From: Hydractinia symbiolongicarpus
Taxonomy: Eukaryota; Cnidaria; Hydrozoa; Anthoathecata; Hydractiniidae
Assembly (NCBI RefSeq): GCF_029227915.1
Contig: NC_079887.1
Coordinates: 14,818,001-14,882,000, forward strand
Reading direction: 5' to 3'
DNA: 64,000 bases
Shown here: in pieces, positions 19,138 to 44,734 of the stretch
How the letters are laid out: the number at the start of each line of letters is the position of its first letter
Numbering within the stretch: position 1 is the stretch's first letter
The notes under the pieces: model-generated
Database searches by the model: none
Told to the model about the DNA's origin: nothing
What the model saw: only the letters and a program-made list of their open reading frames with translations
Translations under genes and position numbers: made by a program

Positions 19138-22100
19138 ATGGGAAAATCAGCACTTGTTTTGGTATTTCTAGCATGCATGACACATTGTAAGTTACTACAA
19201 CATGTTTTATTTTTAATGTTTTTCCTATGAAAAACCTTTTTTTTTGTCTAATAAGTTAGAAGTGTAAATGTTTTAGGAGGTCAGTGTGTGGTTTACATGG
19301 AGTTATCACGAAGAAATTTGTGGGTTTTCATACAACACTACGAGATCTTACACACTTTCACACAACACGCACGTGATTGTATGCTTTATCATATTTTATG
19401 GCGAGACATGATTGTTTGTGATAAACTTCATTGTTGAATTTTGAGTAGGCACAACCGAAATTTTGTTGTCATGGTAATTATTCGTAATTTTGAGTAGCCA
19501 CAACCGAGGTTTTGTTGCCATGGTAATTATTCGTAATTTTTGTTTTTCGTGCAATTAAAATTTTCTTCAACAACAGAATTGTGTAATTAAGATTATATTT
19601 TTAGAACTTCCTTGGTGAGGAGGCACTGAATATAAGTGCTCAACAACCACTGCACCCGCATGCCACCAATTCAACATAGAAAGTATATAGAGGGTAACAA
19701 CTTCCTACCCTAAGATAGAAACTGCGTTGAAAACTTTTCTCGAGGCGGATGATAGTAGAAATCCGAAAAGAAAATAATGGAAAGTTCTGTAAACTTTTAC
19801 AAAAATATTTTATATTAACCGAATGATCAGCAGTAATACTTTTCAAGGCATGTAAAATTAGAACAGTGTTTTTTTGATAAACATTTTTTAATAAAGCATC
19901 AAATCTTATGTGATTCACCCTGGTCATGCATGTACTTGTCAATCACTGTCTTGAAATATTAAACACCGTGATATTGTTTATAACTTTTGCTGTCGATTGG
20001 CGAAATAACGTAATAGGTCAAAGTACTTAAATATCATTGCCTATTTGCTGTTAAAAAAACAACAACATTGCAAAAAGTAAAATAAATTCAACTTTGTCAC
20101 TGAGCTTAAAGAAAATGAAGTATAAGGACATAATTATGGAATAAAACGAGTACGGCTTTTTCATCATTCTTCTCTACGCCAGTAATGTAGAAATAGGCAA
20201 GGAACGTTAAATTACCACAAAACCTGAACCATGAAACTACTGTTTTAATAAGTAGAGAGTAGTGATTCAAGGGAGGTTAAGGTTGCTTTTATGTGTGTGG
20301 GTGACCTCACTGATAGTATCACTCTTCCATGCTAGTCTTGTGAAGTGTTTTAAGTTTTTTTACACTGAAGTTATTTTAATAAGTTTGTCCATCAGTTACT
20401 GCTGTTTTTCCTTTCTCTCTTTTTTCTTCTTTTTTAAATGTGAGTATCAAAGGTATCTTTTCCACGATTCTTTTTGGCTACATGACGAGGCAGGAATGGT
20501 ACGTATATTTTTCTATATTATAACTCCAAAAAATGTTCCTCCTCTTGCTTTACCTTAGTTGTCACTGGCTCTCTTTCTTGTGGAGGACGACTTTATAAAT
20601 CTGCGTCGCCTTATATATGGAATTGTTGTGCTGGCACACTATACCCAAAAGCTGCAAACTTTTATGCTTGCTGTGGAAGCCGCTGTTACAACGCTATTAC
20701 TCAATTGTGCTGCGGAAATAAAATTTACAGCAAGCTGAACATCAACACAGCGTGCTGTGGTGGACAGGTGTGAAATATATTACCAGAATTTACTGGATTA
20801 CTGTTCAATTCTCGTTAGCGCTGTTTTTTTTTTCATAAAATGATTTAAGACCAAAGAATTATACATCTTGTACATCATCATATAGTATGTATGGTATGTA
20901 TATAGTATAGTATGTATCATATATAACATGTAGTATGACAAGAAATCACATCCATGCAGCTTTTTTGCTTCAGCTACTGTAAGCTGAGGGCTGTAAATTA
21001 ATAACATGGCGTATCGAAAAACCCTGGATCTACATCATGATTAATCATTAAAAATGGGCTTTAGCAAAGGTGGGGTTATGGGTGGTTTGGCCAACCTCGT
21101 CCCCAGTCCACAACTTTACACCATGAAAGTATATGTTCCTTTATTTGCCGAAAAATAACCAAAGAAAAGGAAAACAAAAATAAATGACTTTCATTGTCCT
21201 ATACGCGGGTGGTCTTAAAAAATGTTAAACCATGGGCTAGTTGGTGTGCTCTTCGGGAGAATACCGTATTTGTAAGTTGGAAGTAACCACAATTATTATT
21301 ACCGGCCACCATTCCCAAATTTCCAAACTTTAAATGAATCAAAAAGCATTTATAATTATCATTTAAAATTAACAATTAAATCAGACATGTATATCGTTTA
21401 AGAACAAAACCAACAAAAAAGTGTGCATCTTTCCGAGAACGGCAATTTCGTTTAAAAAAGGACTAGATTGACAAACACTTGAGGATACTATTTTTTATGT
21501 CAGTTTGCGCCTCAGACGTTTATGTATGGACCCTTTTAGAAGATGTATCAGCGTGGCGAATCAATATGTTGTGGAGGTCAAGTATTTGATCAAAAAGCAT
21601 ACGGTTGTTGTGTCAATGTGCATTATTTACTGCGCACTCAATTTTGCTGTGATAGAAAGGTGATTGAAAAAAAAAGGTTTGCATCCGTCTATATTCATTT
21701 TTTTTTTATATTTGGTGAAAGCATTTTGATTATTTGTTATAAAATGGGAAACTTTTTACGGAACCATGCATCCGCGAGGCTAGCTTCTCGCAGGAATCTT
21801 AACATATTTTATTTAATTCTGTCGCTTCTTTCCCTCAATACCAACGCGTTAAATGTTATGACTGACGACTTAATTTTCCAGTAATTTGACCACAAGCAAA
21901 TGTTGTGGGGACAAAGAAAAAACACTTTATGATGAGGAAACAGATATATGCTGCAATGGAAAAGTTTACCAAAAACATTACGGTAGTCGCACGAGATGTT
22001 GTGCAAAAAAGATTTACGATGCAAAACAAAATGGCTGCTGTAATGGGAAGGTAAATATTTGATCTAGAATCCTTTTTTCCCTAATTTTAACTCGAAATTT

Positions 22101-23393
22101 TTAGTGGAAATCTTTGTTATATTGTGGGAATGTCGACACCTTCCTCAGAAACGCAACCACTTAATGAATATGGTCCCAACCGCTCTTAAAAGTATTCGTT
22201 TCAGAGGTGTACAATATGGATATATCAGCAGTTTAAGTTCGCGAAAGTTAGCTGCAATATCACAAATACTCTTTCTAGAGTCCAGGGCTTATCTGTTATG
22301 ATTTTGGAAACGATGATTATTGAAAATAGGGCTTGTTAGAAATGGGGGAGGGGCAGGGATAATTTATGGACGCCTTGCAGGCCTACCGTTCAAGATAATA
22401 TTGCCAATATTACACATTGCTATTGGTTAGTAAATTCAAAAAAAATCAACACAAAATTATTTGAAAGGAAACTTCTCTTTAGAACCTATTTAAAGTTTGA
22501 TGCTGGGCGAAATGTTTGGAAATAGTTGGCAGTTGGTAGCTATAGAGCAGGCATTGAAATAGTGAGCAATAATTTAGCATAAAACCTTAATCATAGTTTA
22601 TGGTAATTTAGGTAATTTCCAAGACAAATGGAGCTGACAAGTGTTGTAATGGATTTCTGATGAACTCAAAAACAAACATTTGTTGCGGTAAAAAGATTTA
22701 TCCACTTTTATATGGACACAGAAACACTGGATTTTGTAGACAAAGTTTGCCAAATTCAGAAAAATCATTTAAAGAAAATCTTTTAATTGGCAATTATGTT
22801 TTATATGATAAACGAAATTCAATCTGTTGTTCTGGTAAAATCACATTGAAAGCAACTTTAGGGAACAACGGTTGCTGCCGTCAAGAAGCTTATAATGTCA
22901 AAACTCACATTTGTTGCAATGAAAAGGTGTGAGTTATTTGATTCTACAAGATTTGCGTCTTGGGTTTTTGTTTTCTTGAAACTCTGGCAAATAGCAATGC
23001 TATGTCAACCTAAGAGGGCGTCAAAATTGATTGCTTGTACCTTCTAAATGCGATGAAAATTCTTATTATTGAATGCGCTAATTAAAAGAGAGAAGTGATT
23101 TATATTTAAGTTAAACTTCCTGCGACTTATTTACTTGCCTGCTTTAAGAAATGACAAAACAATGAGTGTTTTCATTTTAGATTTTTAAACGAAGAAAAGA
23201 CGCCATTGCGCGTTGTTGCAATGGACAGCCTTTCGACCGACGACATCATCTTTGTTGCAAAAATTCACTACATAAACTCATCCCGGGTTTATCAAGATAC
23301 TTGCTTTGTTGCAACCAAGTGATGTTTGATCGAAGAAAAGAAAAATGTCTCTTTGGATCTGTAATACCCTTGCAATGCAAGAAAACTGTTTAA
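19138..23393 (+). CDS. Galaxin-like secreted di-cysteine repeat protein
   Basis: Six plus-strand exons: 19138-19186, 20559-20767, 21540-21659, 21882-22050, 22612-22926, 23181-23393 (stop TAA). Together they encode about 357 residues. Exon 1 is a signal peptide (MGKSALVLVFLACMTH), which fixes the start. The mature part is built from short units ending in CC, such as SICCGGQVF, GCCNGK and THICCNEK. I count 19 Cys-Cys pairs. Galaxins are cysteine-rich proteins first known from coral skeletal matrix, with relatives in many soft-bodied animals, so secretion is likely but a skeletal role is not implied. Exons 2-6 otherwise begin and end in phase 0, a repeat-per-exon layout. The exception is exon 4: its acceptor AG at 21880-21881 leaves one extra base before the CC-rich frame, so exons 3 and 4 do not join in frame as sequenced. 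AATAAA lies 34 bp after the stop. Confidence 0.8.
19437..19541. repeat. Two-copy ~50-bp tandem duplication in galaxin-like intron 1
   Basis: AATTTTGAGTAGGCACAACC and the following bases to TAATTATTCGT are repeated immediately with few differences (GGC/GCC, GTC/GCC). It lies in intron 1 of the galaxin-like gene. Confidence 0.75.
21095..21110 (+). mobile_element. MITE terminus, CCTCGTCCCCAG family (solo end)
   Basis: CAACCTCGTCCCCAG is identical to the ends of other family members. I could not find a matching second end with a target duplication, so only the terminus is called. It lies in intron 2 of the galaxin-like gene. Confidence 0.45.
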
Positions 23394-23417
23394 AAATGTA
23401 TATGCTGTGGAAAACTG

Positions 23418-23440
23418 CACAACAATAATAAATTGTTGTG
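23418..23440 (+). promoter_or_regulatory. Poly(A) signal in a hairpin, galaxin-like 3' UTR
   Basis: AATAAA at 23427-23432 begins 34 bases after the galaxin-like stop codon. It is enclosed by a perfect 9-bp inverted repeat (CACAACAAT / ATTGTTGTG), so the signal could sit in or near a small RNA hairpin loop. Confidence 0.6.
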
Positions 23441-23623
23441 CACTTCTTTTACTTTTCTTTTTTACACAATTTTTACACAATTTTTTTACACAATTTTTAC
23501 TTTTCTGCAACACCTTTTATATTTAATCAAGATCTATTGTTTCTTTGCCATGATCACTATGCTCCCCAACGTTCTTCGTTTGCTTCATCTTCCCCTTCAT
23601 GTTGCCGTATTTCTCTTCTAATT

Positions 23624-23656
23624 TTAAAAGAATTAGAACAACTCTAATTCTTTTAA
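23624..23656. repeat. Perfect 14-bp inverted repeat
   Basis: TTAAAAGAATTAGA, loop ACAAC, TCTAATTCTTTTAA. It lies about 230 bp downstream of the galaxin-like stop, beyond the poly(A) signal. Three TTTACACAATTT copies occur just upstream (about 23461-23500). Function unknown. Confidence 0.7.
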
Positions 23657-24967
23657 GTTGTGTAGTAGTGACAAACACAATTTTTCGACAATATTTGCTT
23701 TACTTTATGAGTGAAAGGCTTTAAAATTGGAATTTCAAAACCGCTATCTGAAATTGGCCAAAACAATATCATGGTTATACGGGTACGAAAAACCCATACG
23801 AATCTATTTCAACCTCTTTATGTTTCGCTTAATAAGAGTGGCAAATGCTACCTTCGCAGGAAGGTATCAAGATTGACATGCGGAAATAAGCATTTAAACA
23901 GAGGCGTTTTGCCACATGACGTTATAGTAGATGCATGATAGAGTCACATAAATAAAGCCTGTCCATGCGAGATTTAATCATTTTACTTGACTTATATTAG
24001 CATCTCAAGAGTCCTAAAACGCTTTTTCTCGCTGGTTTCGAAAAGCACAGATTTGTGAGGCCGTTTCTGACGCTGCAACGTTATTTTCAGGATGTCGAGG
24101 TCATTCGTAATGTCACTGATTAAAAGAACTGTTGTTTGTTAATATTTTGTTGGACACAAAATTTTCTTACTTTTTTTGAAAAATTAAATTAGAGACCTTT
24201 AAAAAATGTCTGGCCTTGTGAAAAAGAACTGTACTAGGTTGCTCAATAACAAATTTAGGGGTTTAAAACTGAAAGTCAATTTTTGGGAAAAAATATATGA
24301 TTTTTGCACTTTTCACGCCGGCCCTTTTTACGCTACCTAGCGAAAATTGACGTCACTTAAGATCGGCAGTCAAAGGTCCTATAAGGTAATAAATTTTATA
24401 ACATTTTTAATCCATTCTTCGCTTTGTATCCCACTTTTAATGTAGATTTACAAGATGTTTATCTTCGAAATTTCATCCACGTCGCACGGGAAGAAGTTTT
24501 TCACTTTATAAGGTCTGTTAAACGTCGCAGCTGTATACGTTTCTTTTTTGTGCAATTCCCAAACCTCGATTTCTTTTTTATGAGTAAAGTTACCAAACAC
24601 AGCTGTTCACGATTAAATTAAGCCGAAAATATTTACGATCTATTTTGGCAATATTTAACTAATATATTACAGCAAAGTTTTTTATAAGAAAGAGAATCTA
24701 AACAAGTGACTTATTGTATTTATGTTGCAAATATGCATTGCAAACACAGAGCCTGTTTAGCTTTTTGGACAAAGAAACGAAAGTAAAATGCACAAGAGTG
24801 GAAGACATTTTTGTGTAATCTTTTAATAGTTTTTTCATCTTTGATGATTTCACGCAAACACCACCGACAGAAGTAATGATAAATCTGGTGGTTTAACTCA
24901 TGAACAATAGACTCGAATAAGTTTGACACCATTATTGAAGAATTATATATTATAATTCAAGCAAAGA
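23657..24967. other. Intergenic DNA between the galaxin-like gene and the GPCR
   Basis: AT-rich. An open frame at 23711-23938 is followed closely by AATAAA (about 23950), but its 75-residue product is unrecognised and has no clear splice partner. No other gene or element seen. Confidence 0.4.
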
Positions 24968-25852
24968 ATGGGAGTAACAACGAGCATTTACATCGTGGTC
25001 ATTGCAATCATTACCATTCTTACCATTGCAGCTATTTGGGTTCTCACAAACTCCAAAGATTCATCACTACATTTCAGCTATCTGTTAAACAGTTTATTTA
25101 TAAGTATTTTAACTTCAGTAACAAGCAGACTGCTTTCTGACATATTCTTCATGGCATTCAACAAAGGTAAACAAAGGAAAACTATCGACCTACAAAATTT
25201 ACAGTTTTACTTATCCAGTTTTTTCAATTTAAACCATATATTGTTTGAGATGGTTTTTACCTCGCATATTTTAGTGATAGCGTTTCACCGCCTGTATGCT
25301 GTTATGTTCCCCATAACATTCAGGTCACAACGCGTTGTTAAAAAAGCTAAGAAAATCGTTTTAGCTTTTTGGTTGATTGACATATTTCTTATGCCAATGT
25401 CGTTGGTGGATTTGTTTACAAAAGGGAAACACAACATTCGCTTCTACACCGAATACACGTCATGTATCGTAAATCTGATTGTTAGTATAATTGTCATTTT
25501 TATATATATGTACATAATATTGAAGATAATTCGGAGGAATCAAGATTTGAAACGAACTCTACGAAACAAAAACTCTGGCGCAAACTACAGGACAATTATT
25601 TTTTGCATGCTCACAGGGTTCATGTTTTTGGCATCCTTCTTCCCTTTATCTGTAGATTTTCTCTTCTTCAAGGCAAGGTACTATTACAAAGGAACAGTTT
25701 ACATCCATTTGATTTGCTTTGGCGTTGACCCAAGTTGTTTTCTTATAAAAGTATGGCTAGAAAGAAAGTGTTGCGTTAACGATGACAAAAGGCCCTCAAC
25801 ACAACCTATACAGAGTTCTGAAGAAAGATTGAGGAAATTATCTTTTTTATAA
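24968..25852 (+). CDS. Divergent rhodopsin-like (class A) GPCR, intronless
   Basis: A single uninterrupted frame of 294 aa. Seven hydrophobic segments lie at about 6-27, 36-62, 87-108, 128-150, 165-188, 208-230 and 243-263. The TM3/ICL2 boundary reads HRLYAVMFPI (107-116) where class A receptors have D/ERYxAVxxPL, so D/E is replaced by H and Y by L. TM7 carries DP (254-255), followed by a Phe at the fifth position, in place of NPxxY. TM4 has the expected Trp (W135). TM3 lacks the usual disulfide Cys and TM6 lacks the CWxP motif. The tail is short and Ser/Lys rich. It is probably a membrane receptor for an unknown ligand. Many small, intronless class A receptors in cnidarians come from lineage-specific expansions, which fits this one. 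The ATG gives almost no extracellular N-terminus. A poly(A) signal follows at 25917. Confidence 0.85.
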   Translation: MGVTTSIYIVVIAIITILTIAAIWVLTNSKDSSLHFSYLLNSLFISILTSVTSRLLSDIFFMAFNKGKQRKTIDLQNLQFYLSSFFNLNHILFEMVFTSHILVIAFHRLYAVMFPITFRSQRVVKKAKKIVLAFWLIDIFLMPMSLVDLFTKGKHNIRFYTEYTSCIVNLIVSIIVIFIYMYIILKIIRRNQDLKRTLRNKNSGANYRTIIFCMLTGFMFLASFFPLSVDFLFFKARYYYKGTVYIHLICFGVDPSCFLIKVWLERKCCVNDDKRPSTQPIQSSEERLRKLSFL

Positions 25853-25916
25853 AATGTTCGTTATAAGGGAGAAAAGAAGATTGCTTTAGTGTTTGATTAT
25901 CTACCTTTTCATGAAC

Positions 25917-25922
25917 AATAAA
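25917..25922 (+). promoter_or_regulatory. Poly(A) signal of the intronless GPCR
   Basis: AATAAA 65 bases after the stop codon at 25850-25852, a normal distance for a short 3' UTR. Confidence 0.6.
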
Positions 25923-28276
25923 AAATGAGCAGGCTGCTTTTTCCTTTAATTTTTAAACATTTTTTAGAATTATTTAAATGTTCAGGCAAGTACGTCTTAT
26001 ATTTCAACTATTCGCGAACCACAAGAAACATTGTCTGAAATAGTTAGCTAAGATGTTACGGGGTATAAATAGCATGTTGTTAAAGAATACTTCAACCGGA
26101 AATCGTCATTTTTCAGATTTAACATTGTTGAAAATCAAAATGACGCCAATCCCAAGCGCAACAACAAGAAAATGATTTATTGGAGAATAATGATGTCATT
26201 GTTTTGTATCTATGTTGTAACTTAGAGGAAGAAAGACTTCCTCCAAGGTTAGAATAACTACGCAATCTTATTTACTGTGATTTTCAAACATCCTCCTTGC
26301 TGCCATCACGTGTATCAAAAAAGCAAAATGCCCTTCTAACGAGGTTGATAAGTTAAAATTTGGGGTCTGTAGAAGACTAAGAAGTTAATCAGAGACATGT
26401 TTTTTTAATCTACAGTGTCTATAAATAACCAGGATTTATCAAGAAGCAAGGACTTTTAATATGACCTTTAGTTACGACGTCAATAAGGGCGCATAGAAAT
26501 TAAATTTATCGAATTGTGTGTATTGTTCTTAATCTAGACAATAAACTTTTGTTTGTTTGTTTGTTTGTTTTAGTTCGTTTTTTAAAACAGATACAAGATA
26601 ACAAAAAAGAAAGAAATATTACTGATGACACAACTACATCTACACTCTAGACAAAACATGCGCCAAATCGAAGAATTTGCATTAATTAGTTCCCAGGTCT
26701 CAGATTCTTTAAGCTCATCTGAACGAAGATATTTACGGGTTTAAAAGTGATTTTGTGTAATTCCTACAATTTGAACCGCAATCAGCTTTTAAAATGAAAA
26801 AATCTCAAGGACGGAGATCAGTGTCATGACGCTGCGAAACTTGCAATTTAAATTTATAATTGATTTTAAGTTATAAGGAGTGCTTTTGCATCGATAGACA
26901 AAATGGATGATAGAAAATCGCAAATGGCGAATTTAAAGAAAAAATGTGTACTGTAAAAATAATGGAATTCTACCCTGAACAGTTACTACCTTATCGGTAA
27001 AAAAAAAAGTCGGCAAAAAATTTGTTGGTAAAAATAAAAAGTTGGCAAAAATATTAGTTACTTTTGAATTTAGTCACAAATAAAGTATAATTGCAAAAAA
27101 CTGATAAAAATTAGAAACAAGGAAGAAAAATGGCAAAAAGGTGGTCGGGTAAAAAGTTTGGCCAGAAAAAAAGTTTGGTCGGTAATAAAAAAGTCCGTAA
27201 AAATTTTAGTCGGTAAAAAATGTTAATAGTCACCTAGCCAAAATTTAGTCACTTTTTGCCTATTTTTTACCTATTAGGTATATTTGCAAAAAGAATTTAT
27301 TTAAAAGATACGTCCTCGAGAAATTTCGATGAAAAATTTTCGCGAGATTAAATTTTGCAAATTGCGCAAAAAGCAAGATTCTTGATAATTTTCACGATTA
27401 CTGATTCTCACGTAGTTGTCAAAAGCTCGCGAAATATGAGCGATAACGTGGTGACCAGAATGCATGACAGGATGATTGAACCCTTAGATTTTTCCATGAC
27501 TGCAATTCCGGACGACAATAATTTCGCCAACGGCCGTGTTTTGGCTACTTCTCGAAATAGCCAAATGGTATCACTTGGCCAGTACTCTGCAGCTGGTAGG
27601 CTGTAACGGTTTTATTTTGGGTTTGACAAGGTTGCAGGCCAAGTATCTGACGTCGAAAATGGGATAGCTGCACTTTGCACAAAGTCTGCAGTATAGAACA
27701 ATCCACTCCACACGACCCGAAAAAGTCATCAAATATTACCGGCCTTCAAGATTTTGCACCTTTGTTGTTAATCTATGAAGAAATTTAGGATGAGTACATT
27801 TTTTAAACTTTCGAAATATGTTCCTAATATTTGACAAAGAACTTAGCCTTATTTTTTTTATAAAAACTAGGGTCTGACCTATTCTATAAAAACATTCAGA
27901 AGGTTCCTAAAAAACGTGGTAATGAGAAATACTTGTGTATCTTTACAATGAGTTGTTCATTATTCGATTATTACCTATTCTAGATTTAGCCGTCTCTTAA
28001 TAAATCAACCAGTGCATAAAGGCTAAAATATTAAAATTACCAACTGGTGGAGAGCTGGATGTGTAGAAACTATAGAAAGTGATGAGTTTGCACATTTTTT
28101 AACTTCACGCATGCGCATTTAGTTCCGTCTTGAAGTCGGATATCTCTCTTCTTGCAACATGAAACACAACGCGTGGATAACAACGAAAGTAGGAAAGCCA
28201 AAAAAGGTTGCAAAAAATGCATTTTTAATGGTGTTAGATTTTGGATAAACGTGATGTGGTTTTATAAAAGTGTGTA
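25923..28276. other. Intergenic DNA upstream of strawberry notch
   Basis: No supported gene. 26300-26360 contains blocks (CATCCTCC, TATCAAAAAAGCAAAATGCC, CGAGGTTGAT) that echo the CCTCGTCCCCAG MITE family. 26549-26571 is a short TTTG microsatellite. 26995-27240 is an A-rich patch of degenerate GTCGGTAAAAA-type units. An open frame at 27355-27606 starts from a non-ATG codon and is unrecognised. Confidence 0.45.
26995..27240. repeat. Degenerate A-rich short repeats
   Basis: Recurrent variants of GTCGGTAAAAA, TTGGCAAAAA and TTGGTCGGTAA occur throughout, with spacing too irregular to define a unit. Probably a decayed minisatellite or element. Confidence 0.5.
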
Positions 28277-43463
<15,187 letters not shown>

Positions 43464-43494
43464 AAATGGCTGAATACGCCTTATACGAAATGTA

Positions 43495-43500
43495 AATAAA
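43495..43500 (+). promoter_or_regulatory. Poly(A) signal of SBNO
   Basis: AATAAA 32 bases after the TAG at 43461-43463. Confidence 0.65.
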
Positions 43501-44122
43501 TTCAATATACCGTTTTGCTAGCTAAGTCTTCTTTGTTGATATTTTGTTTCTCGCAAATACACTTTTTTATGGCAGTGAAGGAGGAATTTCTAACGCATTG
43601 TTAAAAACGCGAATGTTAGTTGGGTTTTACTTTGAAAATAATTATATCTTTTTTTGTTTATAAAAAAAAGTGATATGAAGTGAAGAATGTAGATTATTTA
43701 TATTTCAAATGAAAAAGAAAACTTTAAAGACAACTGTTGTTCACTTTGATATGTTGAAAGCTTGGTTTGGGTCCCTCATCCGATGAAGTTCTGCTTACCG
43801 GATACGCAGAAAGCGCTTCAAATGGATTCATAAATTTATGTCTATTTGTAACCGCAATCAGTAAGCTACATGTTGAAAGACTAAATGGGGTTTGCAACCA
43901 TCTTCAAGACAATTTTTCTCATTCTTGAATTTCTACAAAACTGAAAATATCCCTCCTCCATCTTTACATTCTCGTACCGAAAACCCGAGTGTTAACACGT
44001 AATCAATGTAATTAGTTAAATTTTCGGGACAGGCATAGTTGAGCAGTTGTTATTCTTAGATATCAACACCGAAAAGATCTCCTGACTTTAGGACGGTAGA
44101 AAATTCCCCTAAACTAAAAAGC
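43501..44122. other. Intergenic DNA downstream of SBNO
   Basis: No gene, RNA or element recognised. AT-rich with no long open frame. Confidence 0.5.
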
Positions 44123-44246
44123 TCTAATATTTAATACTCCTAGTATGTCTGTTTGTCACGCAAAATGGTACCCCAAGGAGCGAGACGCTCGCAATACGGG
44201 GAAAAGGATGGCGAACCCGTGGATTTTTCCACGGGATACCGACTAG
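44123..44246 (+). mobile_element. Complete non-autonomous mini-Helitron (124 bp)
   Basis: 5' TCTAATATTTAATACTCC, then GTCTGTTTGTCACGCAAAATGG, GTACCCC, GCGAGACGC, and a 3' hairpin CCCGTGGA-TTTT-TCCACGGG (44216-44235) followed by ATACCGACTAG and a T. The hairpin to CTAG spacing of about 7 nt and the following T fit Helitron insertion. This is the best preserved copy in the window. Confidence 0.8.
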
Positions 44247-44253
44247 TTCTCTC

Positions 44254-44500
44254 TAATTAACGGCCACTCTAAAAAGGGGGAACACCTCTGATTAACGGAC
44301 ATATTTTTTTACACCGACCGAACTCTAGTCAAAATTTTACTAAAAACTTTCTAAAAAACGGACAACGTATAAGCGGAAACTCTAAAAGGCGGATACCTCT
44401 AATTACCGTACAGATTTCATTATACCGGCCGCATTCTAGTCAAAGTCTCATAAAAATTTCTAAAAAGCGGACATTCCAATTAACGGACACATTTTATTCA
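44254..44500. repeat. ~110-bp imperfect tandem repeat resembling pogo/Tigger ends
   Basis: Units begin TAATTAACGGCCACTCT, TATAAGCGGAAACTCT and AATTAACGGACACATTTT. Each contains CTCTAATTA-CGGACA and CTAGTCAAA-TTTTACTAA words, giving about 2.2 copies. CTCTAATTAACGGACA-type wording is common at the termini of pogo/Tigger transposons; similar wording reappears inverted at 47325-47384. Confidence 0.6.
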
Positions 44501-44643
44501 TTCAGTTTACCTTCAGCTGCCCACCAAAGATGCAACTCCTTTTTAATTTGTTTTCTCAAAAAAAAATGAACGAAGAACATTTTTTTACTAGGAATTTGAC
44601 TGTCGTTCATATTTTAATCATTCCAAAATAGTACTATTTACGA

Positions 44644-44658
44644 ACCTCGTCCCCAGTG
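44644..44658 (+). mobile_element. MITE terminus, CCTCGTCCCCAG family (solo end)
   Basis: AACCTCGTCCCCAGTGC, identical to the termini at 18545 and 21095. The partner end was not found. Confidence 0.4.
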
Positions 44659-44734
44659 CTTCTTTTCTCTTTCTGACCATCGCGGAATTTCAATTTAATA
44701 TGGGCGTAGTTATATAGATGCTTTTGTATTTTTT

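Noticed and set aside
20262-20558. 98-codon hydrophobic open frame before galaxin-like exon 2
   Set aside because: Lies in intron 1, ends at the exon 2 acceptor, and is low complexity (F/S/L-rich) without a fitting phase.
23711-23938. 75-codon open frame with a nearby AATAAA
   Set aside because: Unrecognised product, no supporting splice partner, and a good start context is missing. Kept only as a remark in the intergenic entry.
27355-27606. 83-codon open frame upstream of SBNO
   Set aside because: Starts at a non-ATG codon, has no recognisable domain and no clear splice signals, so it is not called as a gene.
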